NCBI RefSeq assembly: GCF_914767665.1
Contig: NC_059502.1
Span: 46,536,753-46,600,752 of the forward strand
DNA: 64,000 bases
Reading direction: 5' to 3'
Source: Harmonia axyridis
Taxonomy: Eukaryota; Arthropoda; Insecta; Coleoptera; Coccinellidae
This document shows positions 21,350 to 33,761 of this stretch, one piece after another. The stretch's first letter is position 1. Each line of letters opens with the position of its first letter. A program made the position numbers and the translations under genes. The notes beneath the pieces are model-generated. The model made no database searches, was not told the origin of the DNA, and was given only the letters and a program-made list of their open reading frames with translations.

Positions 21350-21566
21350 ATTAATTCCCGACATCCCCTGCCTCACCTGCTTCTTGATTTCTCATTCCGA
21401 TTTTTTTATGTTTTCACTATTTTATGAATTTAATTTTTTTTTCTCGCAATTGAACTTGCCTAGTGTAATTTTTTTGGAGTTCATATTATTAGGTACACTT
21501 GGACGAAGTTACACAACACAAGCTTGGCTTATTGAATAAATTAATAAACGTACCATACAAACAACC

Positions 21567-22412
21567 ATGGCAACTTTGGATGAATTTTACAGCGAACTAA
21601 ATAAATTGACTAAAAATAAGTTAATCGAAATAATTTTTCATAGGGGATTACCCGATGGTGTGACTATTTGTGAAAAGGTTGAAAACCATATTGTAGATTC
21701 GACAGGAGATGGTTCTCTCGATGCAACCGGGAAAATCCCTCATCCTATCCTCGAAAATAACATTCATTATGTTAAACTAAAAAGTGAGATGGAAGTAGTA
21801 AAAGTAAAGTTGGAATCTGCGAATCAACATGTGAGTAGTTTACAGGAAATAATCATCCATCAAAAGAGTATTATTGAACTTCAGAATTCAATAATGAATG
21901 TGAATAAAAATGATAAGGCAATAAATTTGAACACCCTTGTCAATAATCCAAAGATTTCATCAAGTAAGACTTCTAAATCTATGAATGTCGATGTTGTTAA
22001 TATTTCATCAAGTAAGACATCTAAGCCCGCAGATGTTGGTCGCCAAAGGGAGGAACTGGCACGCACATCATCCGAGTCGCAGGGAGAGGGAAATACCCAT
22101 AGGAAACACATTATAAAAGGTACCGAATCAACATCAACATTTGAGGGTGCCAAAAGGATGGCATGGATCTACGTTGGAAGAGCAAGCCTCGAAACAACGG
22201 AAGATACAGTTCTCAAGCATCTTGAAAATAAATTTCCTAATAAAAGATTTTCTGTCGAGAAATTACCGCAGAAAGAAACTGCGAAAAGTCGAGCATTTAA
22301 GGTTGGCGCCAATATGGAGATGATTGAACAATTATATAGGGGCGAAAATTGGCCGAGGGATACTACTGTCAGGCGTTTTCGGTTTTTTCGGCCACAAGGG
22401 AGAACAGATTAA
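21567..22412 (+). CDS. LINE-B ORF1
   Basis: A 281-residue frame from an ATG (MATLDEFYSELNKL). An N-terminal helical domain and a coiled-coil-like stretch (LKSEMEVVKVKLES, about residues 72-115) come first, then a Ser/Lys-rich linker. The C-terminal RRM-like domain reads WIYVGRASLETTEDTVLKHL, KFPNKRF and AFKVGA. Layout matches ORF1 proteins of insect CR1-group LINEs, which coat the element RNA. The stop TAA overlaps an ATG (taatg), a common LINE re-initiation arrangement, but that ATG is not in the ORF2 frame of this copy. Confidence 0.75.
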   Translation: MATLDEFYSELNKLTKNKLIEIIFHRGLPDGVTICEKVENHIVDSTGDGSLDATGKIPHPILENNIHYVKLKSEMEVVKVKLESANQHVSSLQEIIIHQKSIIELQNSIMNVNKNDKAINLNTLVNNPKISSSKTSKSMNVDVVNISSSKTSKPADVGRQREELARTSSESQGEGNTHRKHIIKGTESTSTFEGAKRMAWIYVGRASLETTEDTVLKHLENKFPNKRFSVEKLPQKETAKSRAFKVGANMEMIEQLYRGENWPRDTTVRRFRFFRPQGRTD

Positions 22413-25175
22413 TGAAAGTAGCAAAACACAAGGTAAAATTTCAAAATTTATTATCGCAAATTTGAATGTACAGTCTATAAATAATAAAATTGACATGTTT
22501 TCTGTATATCTAAGCGAGAGAAATGTCAGTGTTTGCTGTGTAACGGAACATTGGGCTTCTGACGATATTCTTCAGCGAATAAACTTACCAAACTACATTG
22601 TTGCAGAGAGTTTTTCTAGAGAGGCAGGTAAATATGGTGGAGTTGCCATTATCCTAAAAGAAAAAATTCAATTTGAGCAAATACCGTCACTAAAATTGCT
22701 TTCTAAGGAGGGCCATGCAGAAGTGTCTGGAGTTCGGGTGACTGACAGGAATTTGATCGTTATTGGAATTTATAGGCCGCCAAGAGGAAATTTCGAATGT
22801 TTCTTCTCTATACTCAACGAGAGCTTAAACCAGGTACAGAGTACAGATCATAGTCCTGTTTGTGTTTTGGGAGACTTCAATGTAGATTTCCTCAAGGAGA
22901 GTAAAGATAGAAGGGAACTAATAGAGTTACTTCGTTCATATGGTCTCAGTGTTGTTTTTGATGAGCCAAGTCGAGTTACATCTAGTTCACGCACATGTAT
23001 TGATAATATTGTCACCAATTTCGAAGATTCAACTTACCGTTTTGAAGTTACTGAGCCATATCTCTCTGACCATATGGCTCAGGAGATTGTGCTGGATCAC
23101 GTGAAACCTGAAAGGGTAGAAAGAGTTGTAGTGAAACATGTAATATCTGATGAGAATGTTGAAAAATTCTGTGAATGCCTGAATAACATTGTCTGGAAAA
23201 ATCTGAAAAATGAAGATGCTGAAAAATACTATGAAAACTTTCATGACGAATTTCAGCGCAATTTTGATATGTGTTTTCCCAAAGTTACCATCCAAAGTGG
23301 CCACAGTCCTAGTCGTCCCCGTACCAAATCAGACTTTGACGGTCTCAAGAGGGCAGTTGATGCCGCCCAGACGATACATCAAGTGAAAAAAGATAAACCT
23401 TCTTACGAACTACTGTCTATTCTCAAACAGGCCCTTCGTAACAGCTATGGGAACGCCAAAAAGATTAGGAGTTCTAGGTTTGTAGAGGCTGCAGAGAATA
23501 AATCGAAGGCCATCTGGGAGCTTATTAGACGGAATACCGGTAAATCTAGGCAGAATGTTGAAAATAAGAGTTCTTTGACCACTGATGAAATGAATGATTT
23601 TTTTGCGGGGGTTGGTGAAACAGTTTCTGCCCAATGTGCATCTTCAGAGGAGGAAGCAAAGCGATTACTCAAATTTCATAGGGTGAGTTCACCAACATAT
23701 AAATCCTTGTTTTTGAGACCCGTATCACTGGAGGAGTTGACAAAAATCGTTTTTGAATTTCAAAAATAAACAGTCTTCAGATATATATGGGATGAACGTT
23801 AAAATATTGAAGAGGGTATTTCCCATTGTTTTAACCACTCTTTGCGAGATTTTTTATATGTGTATTGTTCAGGGTGTATTTCCTCGAAGATTGAAGGTGG
23901 CCAGGGTAGTCCCAATTTACAAAAAAGAAAACATAAATGACTGTAACAATTATCGGCCGATCTCCATTTTACCGGCCATGTCGAAGATATTGGAGGAAGT
24001 ATTGAACGAACAGGGGGCAATCAGTGATTCACAACATGGATTTAGACCTGAAAGATCTAATACTACAGCACTGATTGAGCTTGTGGTGGGAATTTCGCAG
24101 GCTTTAGATGGAAAACAAATATCTGAAGTGATGGCCTTGGATCTCAGCAAGGCCTTCGATTGTGTTGTACGAGAGATATTGTTGGTGAAATTGGAATACT
24201 ATGGAGTGAGAGGGATGGCTCTTGGAATGTTCAATTTCTATCTGACAGACAGGAGTCAAATTGTTTCATGGAAAAATGGTAGATGAGAGAAGTGTTAATA
24301 TGGGTGTACCACAAGGCTCCATTCTGGGGCCTCTTCTTTTCGTGATATACATTAACGACTTACCAGCGAATGTTTCCTCTGGTGCTATTTCTCTATACGC
24401 CGACGATACCAGCATTTTAAATTTCGCACCAAACCGTGATGTCTTGAGGGAGCAGTCGGAAGCGTCTTTGCGATCGGCGGAGAACTGGTTTGACGTCAAT
24501 GGCCTGAAAGTGAACATGGCAAAGACACAAAAGCTGAAGTTTGTATTGGGTGACAACGAAGCGGGATCTTTGAATCTGTTGGGGATAACTTTTCAGGATA
24601 ACCTAAGCTGGAATGGCCACATAACAACTTTGACCGGTAAATTATCAACAGCTCTGTTTACTGTTAGACGTATGAAGGAGATCAGCACAGGAAGCATCTG
24701 CAAAACAACTTACTATGCCAATTTTCATTCAATTGCGACTTACGGCATTATATTATGGGGACATAGTCCTGGACTGAGTAGAATTCTTCTGAAACAGAAG
24801 GAAGCTCTTAGAATTTTATGTGGCATATCTAAGATAACAAGTTGTCGAGAATATTTTAAGAGAGAAAGAATACTTACCGTAACGTCTGTATATATATTGG
24901 AGTGTCTGAAATACGTCCATGGCAATAGGGAAAAATTCTTGAGAAATGGCGATTGTCACCCATACAACACACGAAAGAGGAATGATTTGGTGGTAGAATA
25001 TCATCGACTGAAAACAACGCAAGTCGCAGTTAATTTCTGGTGTTTAAGATTTTACAATAACATTCCGGACAATCTGAAGAACTTACCTCATGGAAGTTTC
25101 ACTCGAAAAATTAGGAACCTCTTGTTGGAGAAAACGATTTATAATGTTAATGAATTTTTTGACTGGGTAATGTAA
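22413..25175 (+). pseudogene. LINE-B ORF2: endonuclease and reverse transcriptase
   Basis: Three consecutive frames. The first (to 23769) has the APE endonuclease: IIANLNVQSINNK, CVTEHW, GIYRPPRG, VLGDFNVDF, CIDNIV, YLSDHM. The second (23753-24286) has the RT fingers: NYRPISILP, SDSQHGFRPERS, ALDLSKAFDCV. The third (24261-25175) has MGVPQGSILGPLLF, catalytic LYADDTSIL, LLGITFQDNLSW and the C-terminal YGIILWGHS segment. Frameshifts lie near 23763 and 24280, and a small deletion before NEQGAIS removes part of the fingers. It could not encode a working enzyme. Confidence 0.87.
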
Positions 25176-25399
25176 TATAATTGTAAAATCCTTTCAAATT
25201 TTAAAGTGTTAGTTATCTTGTATAGATTTTAGATTTGTTTGTAATATACTTGTATTTACGTTCTTATTGACGAGCCATGTAATTACAATTTTTTTGATGG
25301 CAATAAATATTATTATTATTATTATTATAGGTGTCTCGTCCAAATATTGAACTTTGTTTGTATATTACTCTCCTGAATAAATTGATTTGATTTGATTTG

Positions 25400-25955
25400 A
25401 ATATACAGTTACAAGATTTTTGGCAGATCGAGGAAAACTTTGCAGGTCAACAATTCAGTACCAAAGAAGAAGCTGAGTGTGAATCTCATTTCTCTGAAAC
25501 CTTCACAAGAGACAATACCGAAAGACTCACAGTTAGTTTACCCTCAAAAGAAAATTACCTCAAATTAGGTGACTCTGAAGAAACCGCCATCAACAGATTT
25601 CACGCAATTGAAAGGAAACTCAATAAAAACCCTGAACTCAAGGCTCAATATTCTGAATTTATCGCTCAATATCAAAATTTAGGTCATATGACTAAAATAA
25701 ATCGCAATCATCAAAGTCAATATCCTATTTATCATCTACCACATCATTCAGTAATAAAACATAATAGCACAACAACGAAGCTTAGAGTAGTTTTTGATGC
25801 TTCTACAAAGACAACTTCAGGCATCTCGTTAAATGATGTTCTCAAAGTTGGTCCAACGATTCAAAATGATCTCTTCACCATAATATTGCGTCTTAGAGAA
25901 CACAATTTTGTATTAATTGGTGACATTAGTATGATGTATCGCCAGGTCAACCTGA
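25400..25955 (+). pseudogene. BEL-2 pol: pre-RT and first RT blocks
   Basis: Reads LQDFWQIEENF, then FTRDNTERLTVSLP, NRFHAIERKL, YHLPHHSVIKHN, KLRVVFDAST, SLNDVLKVGP and LIGDISMMYRQV, matching the BEL-1 order block for block up to the first catalytic Asp. After about 25953 the translation no longer resembles BEL, so the palm and YVDD box are absent. The piece begins in frame with the protease segment when LINE-A is removed. Confidence 0.85.
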
Positions 25956-26004
25956 CCAGCGTAGTCTCCAACGAATATATAAAGTTACCTATGGACAGAG
26001 CTGT

Positions 26005-26150
26005 GACGAGCACTGAAAAAAAGTGCTTGAGCACTAAGCACTCGAAAAAAAAGGGCTTCGAGCACCAATCACTAAGCACCTATTTTCACAAAAGACTCGC
26101 GACTACTTAGCACTTTGTAGAAGTAATTCGAAATTTCGAGCACTAAGCAC
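26005..26150. repeat. Cluster of agcact motifs
   Basis: At least eight copies of agcact, agcacc or the reverse agtgct within 145 bases, several as agcactaagcact. Dense short motifs in both orientations are typical of subterminal transposase-binding regions of DNA transposons. No matching cluster was found that would mark the other end. Confidence 0.45.
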
Positions 26151-27435
26151 TAAGCTACTTTAGTAGAAACTGTTGAAAGTGAAGTGTTTTAATCGGAATA
26201 AATAGTGTTCCTATAAACATATGTAAGATTATGGACAGGAAGGAGAAGTTCACAAGAACTTTATAGAAGCGATCTGATTCGAAATAGTAAATTTTCGCGA
26301 ATGAAAAAAATGAGGTGATTATTTTTCAGAGTTGACAATATAAACAGGATTATCAAAATAAAAAAGAATGGCCATAATGAAAATGAAAGAGAACAAGTTC
26401 TTCAAATATGGATTCTGAATTTTTAACACTTTAATCTTTATTTGTAGAAAAATGTTTGACAATATTTAAATGAAAGTAAAAATTGAATTGTCACAAAAAT
26501 GAATGATACTAGTTAACCAACATATAGATTGAATATCAAATAGCAGGAACCTGCACGGAAGGGACAAATGTGATGAGTTATTATTCCATACTTGAAAACT
26601 TATGACTATATATTTTTGAGCTGTCGTTCAGCTTCATTATTTCGTCATAATGTCTGTAATTTATGAATTTTGTGCCAGAGATGGTCAAAAACAATAAATT
26701 TCGACAGAGGGTTTGATTTACTGATGATGAATCCGTCCTGAAATTCGATTCTGTTCGTCCGGCCGAAAAAATGATAATTCTCGAAGAGATATTCAAACTT
26801 GAAATTTTCAGGATGTCTTCGAATAACGAATGTTGCTGTTTAGTTAATCAAAATCCTATAAGGAATTCCTTAGATATAGTCGTTCGAATTTTTTTTTCTG
26901 GAGATTTCGAAACTTTCAATTCAATATAAATCAAATGTTGCCTTTAGATGTTAAATAACAATTTCAAGAGTCGTAATTAATATTATGCGGATAGCTCTAC
27001 CAGAAACATAAAAATTTCAAACAAAATATCTTGAAAAAATTATCCAATATTTCCTTGATCACAAAATCGACTAGTTTGGTAAAACCATAACTAGGCTTCG
27101 GATGAATATGCATTTGCATAACTGTATATTTCAATGTATATTCGAGTTGAAGTTCATATTTTAATCATTTTCTGTTTTAAATGCATATTTCCAAGGTAAA
27201 ATTTCTTTTCAAACCAGAACAAATCTTATAGAACCGTTCTTTTGGCAAATCCCGAACAGCTTTTATGACTTTTTATGACCTACCCAAGCCGCATCGAATG
27301 AATGGAGAAAATATTTATTAACAACATCTGGTAGGAAAGATAGAAATAGAAATTCCTTTTGAACCATCCAACCAACTCAAATTATGAACGTCTTGATGAT
27401 TATAGGATTCCGTAACATCTGAACTATAGGGATTT

Positions 27436-27575
27436 ATATGATATACCAGGGTGTTTCATTGGGAAATGAAAATACTTCACAGGTCCATAGGTAGCACCAA
27501 GGCGGTTAGGAAGATACCCCATTTATTGGGTATTATTGTCTTCGTAGCGAAGATACAGGGTGTTATATGAACTTT
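27436..27575. repeat. CAGGGTG-type element end fragment
   Basis: Begins cagggtgtttcattggg and contains a second tacagggtgtta block near 27560. Resembles the termini of the TA-inserted elements elsewhere in this window but is unpaired here. Confidence 0.45.
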
Positions 27576-28687
27576 GCTCGTTTCTTTCTGAGGCCATATG
27601 AAACGAACCACCCGGTATATTTTCTTCATATTTGGCAAATATTTCCTAATTGAGAGCCCAAACGTATCATGCAATAGCCGCCTCGAAAATCCAGGTCCGG
27701 GTTAACAAAAAATTATGAATCGCTTGAATCCTCGAAACAACATCCTGTACATCGGAATTTTGAAAATCTGTTTTAAAATTCGGAAACACCACTAAAAACT
27801 AAATTGAGATGTGTACTTTAAATTTTCGCGCCGACAGTTTTACTGCACAAATTTTCAACGATGTTAGATATAAACGTTAAATATATTTTCGACGTCTTAT
27901 GATGTTTCAAGAGATAAGTGAAAAAAAATTCATCAAGGAATTTTTTGTGTATTCATCTATATTTCGGGATTCTAAAAATGCAAACCCGGATGAAATAAAT
28001 CTGTTTCGAATTTCGGAAAAAAACCCTAGAAGAATTAGTGCACTGGGTCTACCAATTACAAAGAAGAGTAATTAAATAATCAAACATACCGATAGGCAAC
28101 AATAACAGCGGAGAGCCGTATTTACATCTGAAATGCAGTTAAAATATTTTTATCTATACTGAATTGAAGATAGAACACGTCAAGATGGAAATTCTCCGGA
28201 CACTTTCAAATTTTGTTTGTGTTGTAACATAGAGTGATTTGAAATAAAGACTTTTATTATTATTAATAATAAAGAAATCGACAAATTTATCACATTCATC
28301 AATATATTATATCTGAATCATTCTTATTTTTGAAATCCTAAACGTAGAATCACATCAATATATGAATATAACGTGCATTTTCGGATTTCAATGTTTTCTT
28401 CAAAGGTTGTTTGAAATATCAGGTCGAACACTGTAAAAAAAATTACAGATTATCTGTTTATTTCTGTGAAACCATTTCACAGAACCATTTTCGGACTTAA
28501 TTTCATGATATATATTCCAATGAAAATGATAGCAAAACATCTATCATTCATATGCAGGGTGTCCCGGGAAGAATGCGACAAACGGATACCCTGAATGAAG
28601 GTCATCATAGAGGGCTCGTATCAAGAGGTTTCAATCGCCTGAGCAGCATGACCAGATTGGAATATGATGAATCTACTAATAGTCTAA

Positions 28688-30762
28688 GATCCCGATATAA
28701 AACGACCTTCACCGAGATGCTTATTTGATAAAACGTATTTTATATTCAATTTAACATGTCAATAAATATATCACATATGGGTTGCCTAACAAATTTCAGT
28801 CCAGAGTAGGTTTAATTAATAATTAAAAAAAATTTTTTTTTCGAACATTGCACCGGTTTGCTTATTCGATAAATTCTTGACCAATCGAAAGTATGAAGCC
28901 CATAGAATATGCAAACGTTAGGTTGCCTATTTTTTTCCGGTCACAACCCTCGGGTTGCCAGGTATAAACAGGTCAATCTATACTAGCATTTTGCAACGGT
29001 CTGACTATTTAATCAAAATCAATAAAATTAAAGATTATTTCATTATGAACACGGTGGTATAGGGTTGCCTGCGAAAAATCAGTCCAGAATCCCGGTTGTC
29101 GAATTTTAAAAAGTTAAATATTGCTGCGAGTGAGGACACAGCATAGCAGCTAGCAGTGAAAGAAAGAGAGTGAGCATGCTATTTGTTCTTTTGAATGTAG
29201 CGATAGACTCGTATACAGTGTGACCAGATTTAGTAGAAATCTACTTTTTTAGTAGATTTTTCGCATTTTCATGGAGTTTTTAGTAGGAAGAAATCCGTTG
29301 GTAGATTGTAGTAGATTTTGGTAGTTTTAAAAAATATAACCGAGACGATTGAGAATATGGGAATTCGGATGTCTAGACTGTTTCTATGAATCAATTCATT
29401 GTTCATTCTCATTGAGGTTGTACGTTTTACGTGTTTCTAGAAGAACGTACCTACTTAAACATAATAAAATCATAAAACTTCTGTCGGCTGAGAATAAATA
29501 CGAAGAATGATGGAATATCCGAAAGGTGCCTCAGGTGAAAACAGATGGTGTGTAAACTTCCGTTGAAAATATACCATTATCTTACATTTGGTATTCTATT
29601 CAGTGGAAAAAAATATTTCTAACTGGAACTCCATCGACAAATTTGGGTGGCTGCATATTTCAGATTTCGAATGCCAAATGCAAGAGAATATTTTCGGCTA
29701 TTAACCGCATCAAAACAAAAAATAGAGACAGATTTCTAAATAAAAATATAGCATTATTATAACATGCTAAAGAGAAAGGTGATTGTTGTCGTTTTCAACC
29801 TACAAAAAATATGCTCGATTCGAGTGAAAATTTATGTATGGATATTAAAGACTATGATTTGACTGCAGATTGATACTGAATTTTCAATTTTTTTTTTATT
29901 TTCAACTGTAGTATTTCATTTCTTTATTTAATGTTATTTTTATCCGAAAGATTTTAGTTTTTATTTCTATTTATATCCTTTTGTTTATTAAAATATATAA
30001 ATTTGTTTGTTTATATTTGCTATTTTGATCCTATTTGTTTTCGTTCGGTTGTTTTTCCTTTTTTTTTTGTCGTTCAAATTTTGAAATAAAATCTTGTTTT
30101 ATTTTCGACTCTGAACACATCTGTACTGTATATCCTATTCATGAAGTAAAATTTAACCATAAGAGACATAAGAATAAAGTATATTCTGAATAATGTTAAA
30201 ATCTAATGCAGCGCCATCTGTGAAATTTTGTCAAAAAATATGTAGATTTTTAGTAGATTTCTGCGGCAAGTTTAGTAGATTCACAACCTGGTCACGATGC
30301 CTCTCAGTTGCACACATTCAACCGCATTAATATTTAACTTTTTAAAATTCGACAACCGGGATTCTGGACTGATTTTTCGCAGGCAACCCTATACCACCGT
30401 GTTCATAATGAAATAATTTTTAATTTTATTGATTTTGATTAAATAGTCAGACCGTTGCAAAATGCTAGTATAGATTGACCTGTTTATACCTGGCAACCCG
30501 AGAATTGTGACCGGAAAAAATAGGCAACCTAACGTTTGCACATTCTATGGGCTTCATACTTTCGATTGGTATAGAATTTATCTAATAAGCAAACCGGTGC
30601 GATGTTCGAAAAAAAATTTTTTTAAAATTATTAATTAAACCTACTCTGGACTAAAATTTGTTAGGCAACCCATATGAGATATATTTATTGACATGTTAAA
30701 TTAAATATAAAATACGTTTTATCAAATAAGCATCTCGGTGAAGGTCGTTTTATATCGGGATC
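28688..30762. mobile_element. Palindromic element P with a Q copy in its loop
   Basis: Arms of about 440 bp run inward from gatcccgatataaaacgacc on both ends (28688-29130 and 30325-30762) and are over 90 percent alike by eye. They include a repeated gttgcct motif (at least four times per arm). The loop is occupied by a Q-family copy and about 100 bases on each side of it. The target duplication could not be settled. Confidence 0.7.
29216..30298. mobile_element. Q-family element copy 1
   Basis: Ends read gtgaccagattta and, reversed, gtgaccaggttgtg. Near each end gtagattt and tagtagatt motifs recur many times within about 120 bp. The interior is AT-rich without a recognisable gene. It matches the split copy 2, which confirms it as a repeated family. 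Confidence 0.6.
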
Positions 30763-31148
30763 CTATACTATAAACTTGCCGCAGAAATATACTAAAAATT
30801 TACCAACACCGTTCAGAAATCTATCAAAAATCTACTGTCATAATTATTGACAAAATTTCACAGATAGCGCTGCATTATATATTCACTTTATTTATAATAC
30901 ACTTTATTCTAATGTCCACGGGCGTAGCCAGGGGGGGGGGTTTGGGGGTTCAAACCCCCCCCGAAATGTTAAAGATGTCAAAAAAACTTTTTTTTTTTCA
31001 AAATCTCGAAAATATTTTTTAATGGAATTTGTAAAAAGTGAATGAAATTATCACTCTCAGTTCAATTAATTTGTAATGTGAAATTTGAATTAAATTACCT
31101 CTACTTAATCCAGTCAATTTGTGCTCACATTTTTCGATCGTATGTAAC

Positions 31149-32069
31149 GGGTGTTTTTTTTCGAGGTATATAACTTTAAGTTGGCATTACTGTTCGAGAT
31201 GGCGACGGATTTGACAGCTGTCAAGTGATTTATTCTCAGTTCGGTTTGGCAATTCATCATGAATAGACTCACGCCTGAACAACGCTTGAAAATAGTGCAA
31301 TTTTATTTCGAAAATAATGGTTCTGTGCGGAATACGTATCGCGCTCTACGTCCATTAGCGATGAAGCGCACTTCTGGTTAAATGGCTACGTCAACAAACA
31401 AGACTGCCGCATTTGGAGTGAAGCTAATCCTCAAGTGTATGTCGAAACACCGTTACATCCAGATAAACTGACTGTTTGGTGCGCTTTATGGGCTGGTGGA
31501 ATCATTGGTCCGTACTTCTTCAAAAACGATGTTGGCCAGAACGTTACAGTCAATGGTGATCGGTATAGAGCCATGATTACTAACTTTTTCATTCCTGAAT
31601 TGAACAACCATGATGTCCAGGAGCTGTGGTTCCAACAAGACGGCGCAACATGTCACACAGCTCGTGCCACAATCGATTTATTGGTAGACACGTTTGGTGA
31701 CCGCCTAATTTCACGTTTTGGACCAATTGGCCTCCAAGGTCTTGTGATTTAACACCGCTAGACTACTTTCTGTGGAGCTATGTAAAGTCATTGGTCTATG
31801 CGGATAAGCCACAAACCCTTGACCATTTGGAAGACAACATTCGCCGTGTTATTGCCGATATACGGCCACAAATGTTGGAAAAGTCATCGAAAATTGGATG
31901 TCCAGATTGGACTACATCCGAGCCAGCCTTGTCGGTCATATGCCAGAAATCATATTTAAAATGTAATGCCACAAGATTATCTTGCGGATAAATCTAATTC
32001 ATATCAATCGAATAATCCATCATTGTTTTATTGCAATTTAAAGTTCTATAGCTCTAAAAAAAACACCCT
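31149..32069 (+). mobile_element. Mariner-like element inside the hAT-like element
   Basis: Ends read gggtgttttttttcgag and, on the reverse strand, gggtgttttttttagag, then tata(g)aacttta on both. A decayed transposase lies between. No clear TA duplication was identified. Confidence 0.7.
31259..31990 (+). pseudogene. Mariner/Tc1-like transposase, internally deleted
   Basis: Begins MNRLTPEQRLKIVQFYFE (helix-turn-helix start) and then jumps by internal deletion, with a frame change, to DEAHFWLNGYVNK (first catalytic Asp). It continues ETPLHPDKLTVWCALWAGG, ELWFQQDGATCHTA (second Asp), then after another frameshift NWPPRSCDLTPLDYFLW (third Asp) and ADKPQTLDHLEDNIRRVI. The linker region between DNA-binding and catalytic domains is gone, so the protein is dead. 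Confidence 0.8.
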
Positions 32070-33592
32070 TTATTTTTTTGGGTTCTGAATTCGCATCTCA
32101 GGTTTAGCACCAAAATTCTATGACGGAATATAAAAAAAAAAATACAAAAAAAATTTAATCTTCTGACGTTTTCTTCCATAAAGTTTTTTGTCCGAAAAAC
32201 CTGGCTCAAACGATAGTTCAATATTGGCGTATTATATCTATCTCTGCTAAAACTCAGTTGATGGGATAGTTTTAATTTCTTCAATTTATTATCTCTGTTT
32301 CAGGGGTACAGAATTCGAATCTGAAGTTTGCCACCAAAATTTTATGATAAAACATTGCAAAAAATGCAAAAAAAGGTGATAACTGTCATTTTTTACCGGT
32401 TTTTTGCATATAAACTTTCTACATATAAATTTGAATTTGAGTACTCTGTTGTATAAATATTACGACGGTATTTTTTTCCTGAATATATTTATAGGAATCG
32501 ATGTAAAGAAATAAAATAAATTTCAAAAAGTGATTTCAAAAATGCTTTTTTCCTCAAAACATACTTGAAAAATAAAACTAGTGAAAATAGACTGAATGGG
32601 TTGGCTCTTTTAAAGTTGATATATTTAAAAAGAAAAACATATTATTTTTTTTATAATATGTAAAACCCCCCCCGAAACTGAAACCTGGCTACGCCCGTGC
32701 TAATGTCTCTTATGGTTGAATTTTACTTCATGAATTGGATAGATAGTAGAGATGCGTACAGATTCGAAAATAAAACAAGAAATTTTTTGAGGAAATCGTG
32801 AAAGAATGGATCGAATTTCCATAAAAGTTATTTTCCTAAATAACTTAGAATAATGCCAAAAAATGCAATCATCGGCAATGATATAAAAGAAACCCAGTAC
32901 AAAATAATCAAATACACAATTCTTTGAATATGAGTGTTCGGGGTACTAAATACAAGATACGTTTCGAAATTGAATGTGAAATACTAACAAAAGGATCCTA
33001 TTATGTAGTGATATATAGGGTTGAAGTTTGTAAGTAAACATGCATTATCATGTATTTCTTTTTCATATTAAAATTCAATTTAATCTGTGGATGAAATGAA
33101 AGTCTTCAAAGACAAATATCTCAAATCTCCTTTTTTGCAGATACGCTCTTTTCAATTAAAACGGCAGTATATTTTTGATTTTCTTTTTATGTGCTTTCAA
33201 CAATTGAACAATTGCTCCCATAGCCACATATTATAAAAAAATGTGAATCTAAATAATTGAATTGATTGGAAATACAAATATATATCTTCGTAAAAATTCT
33301 CTATAAAATGAAGGTCATCAAAAAAACGATTTTGTTATGTAAAATGAATATATTTAAATTTGAAATATTCAGCCACTCAAATTTGTCAATGAAATTCCAG
33401 TTACAATAATTTTTTTTCACTAAATAGAACAAATTTGAGATATTGGTATATTTTCGACTGAAGTTCAAACACCATCTGTTTTTAATGAGGTGCCCTTGGG
33501 ATATTCCATCATTCTTTGTATTTATTTTCAGCCGACAGCCACCAAAGAAGTTTTATGATTTCATTACGTTTAAGTAGGTAGATTCACGTAAG

Positions 33593-33761
33593 GCGGCCAC
33601 TCACGAGGCTCCCATAGTCGAGCGTTCGGGTAATTTTACAGTCAGACAGCTCGGGACACGGTCGCACGACTGTGAATCAGAGAATGAACTTGACTGCCCG
33701 ACTTGAATCTCTTCAACGCCTGCTTCCAAACGCTCGAAAAAACGCCTCGTGAGTGGCGGGC
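33593..33761. repeat. Small TIR element (MITE) in Q copy 2
   Basis: Inverted ends gccactcacgaggc with tcgagcgtt following on both sides. It interrupts a stretch that is continuous in Q copy 1, which supports insertion. No coding capacity. Confidence 0.6.

Larger units (their letters stand above)
21494..25328 (+). mobile_element. LINE-B, near full-length CR1/Jockey-type
   Basis: Inserted in the 3' UTR of LINE-A; aggt flanks both ends approximately (about 21490 and 25329). It has both ORFs and ends in an ATT/TAT microsatellite (about 25306-25327). The 5' end is set only by where LINE-A stops. Its RT and C-terminal segment resemble LINE-C, so the two may belong to one family. Confidence 0.8.
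17760..25399 (+). mobile_element. LINE-A (CR1/Jockey-type) interrupted by LINE-B
   Basis: The target duplication is aatattca (17752-17759) and aatataca (25400-25407), one mismatch. The element is 5'-truncated within ORF1, carries ORF2 and a 3' UTR, and ends in a TTGAT-type microsatellite (25380-25399). LINE-B sits in the 3' UTR. LINE-A itself lies in the BEL-2 gag-pol frame, which resumes in phase after it. Confidence 0.85.
25956..28554. other. Non-coding block of mixed repeat debris
   Basis: No gene recognised. It starts with a cluster of agcact/agtgct motifs (26005-26150). About 27090-27290 is a diverged relative of the arms of the 3062-7941 element (same gcatttgc, taaaatttctttt and caaatccc order). 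A CAGGGTG-type end fragment lies at about 27436-27575. This block may contain the lost 5' half of the piggyBac element, but no left piggyBac end was found. Confidence 0.45.
30917..32699. mobile_element. hAT-like element with perfect 8-bp target duplication
   Basis: TIRs cacgggcgtagccagg at both ends, followed by a G-run, are flanked by exact ctaatgtc at 30909-30916 and 32700-32707. An 8-bp duplication is the hAT signature. No hAT transposase is present; the interior holds a mariner-like relic (31149-32069) plus AT-rich filler. It is therefore non-autonomous. Its insertion is among the best defined in the window. Confidence 0.85.
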
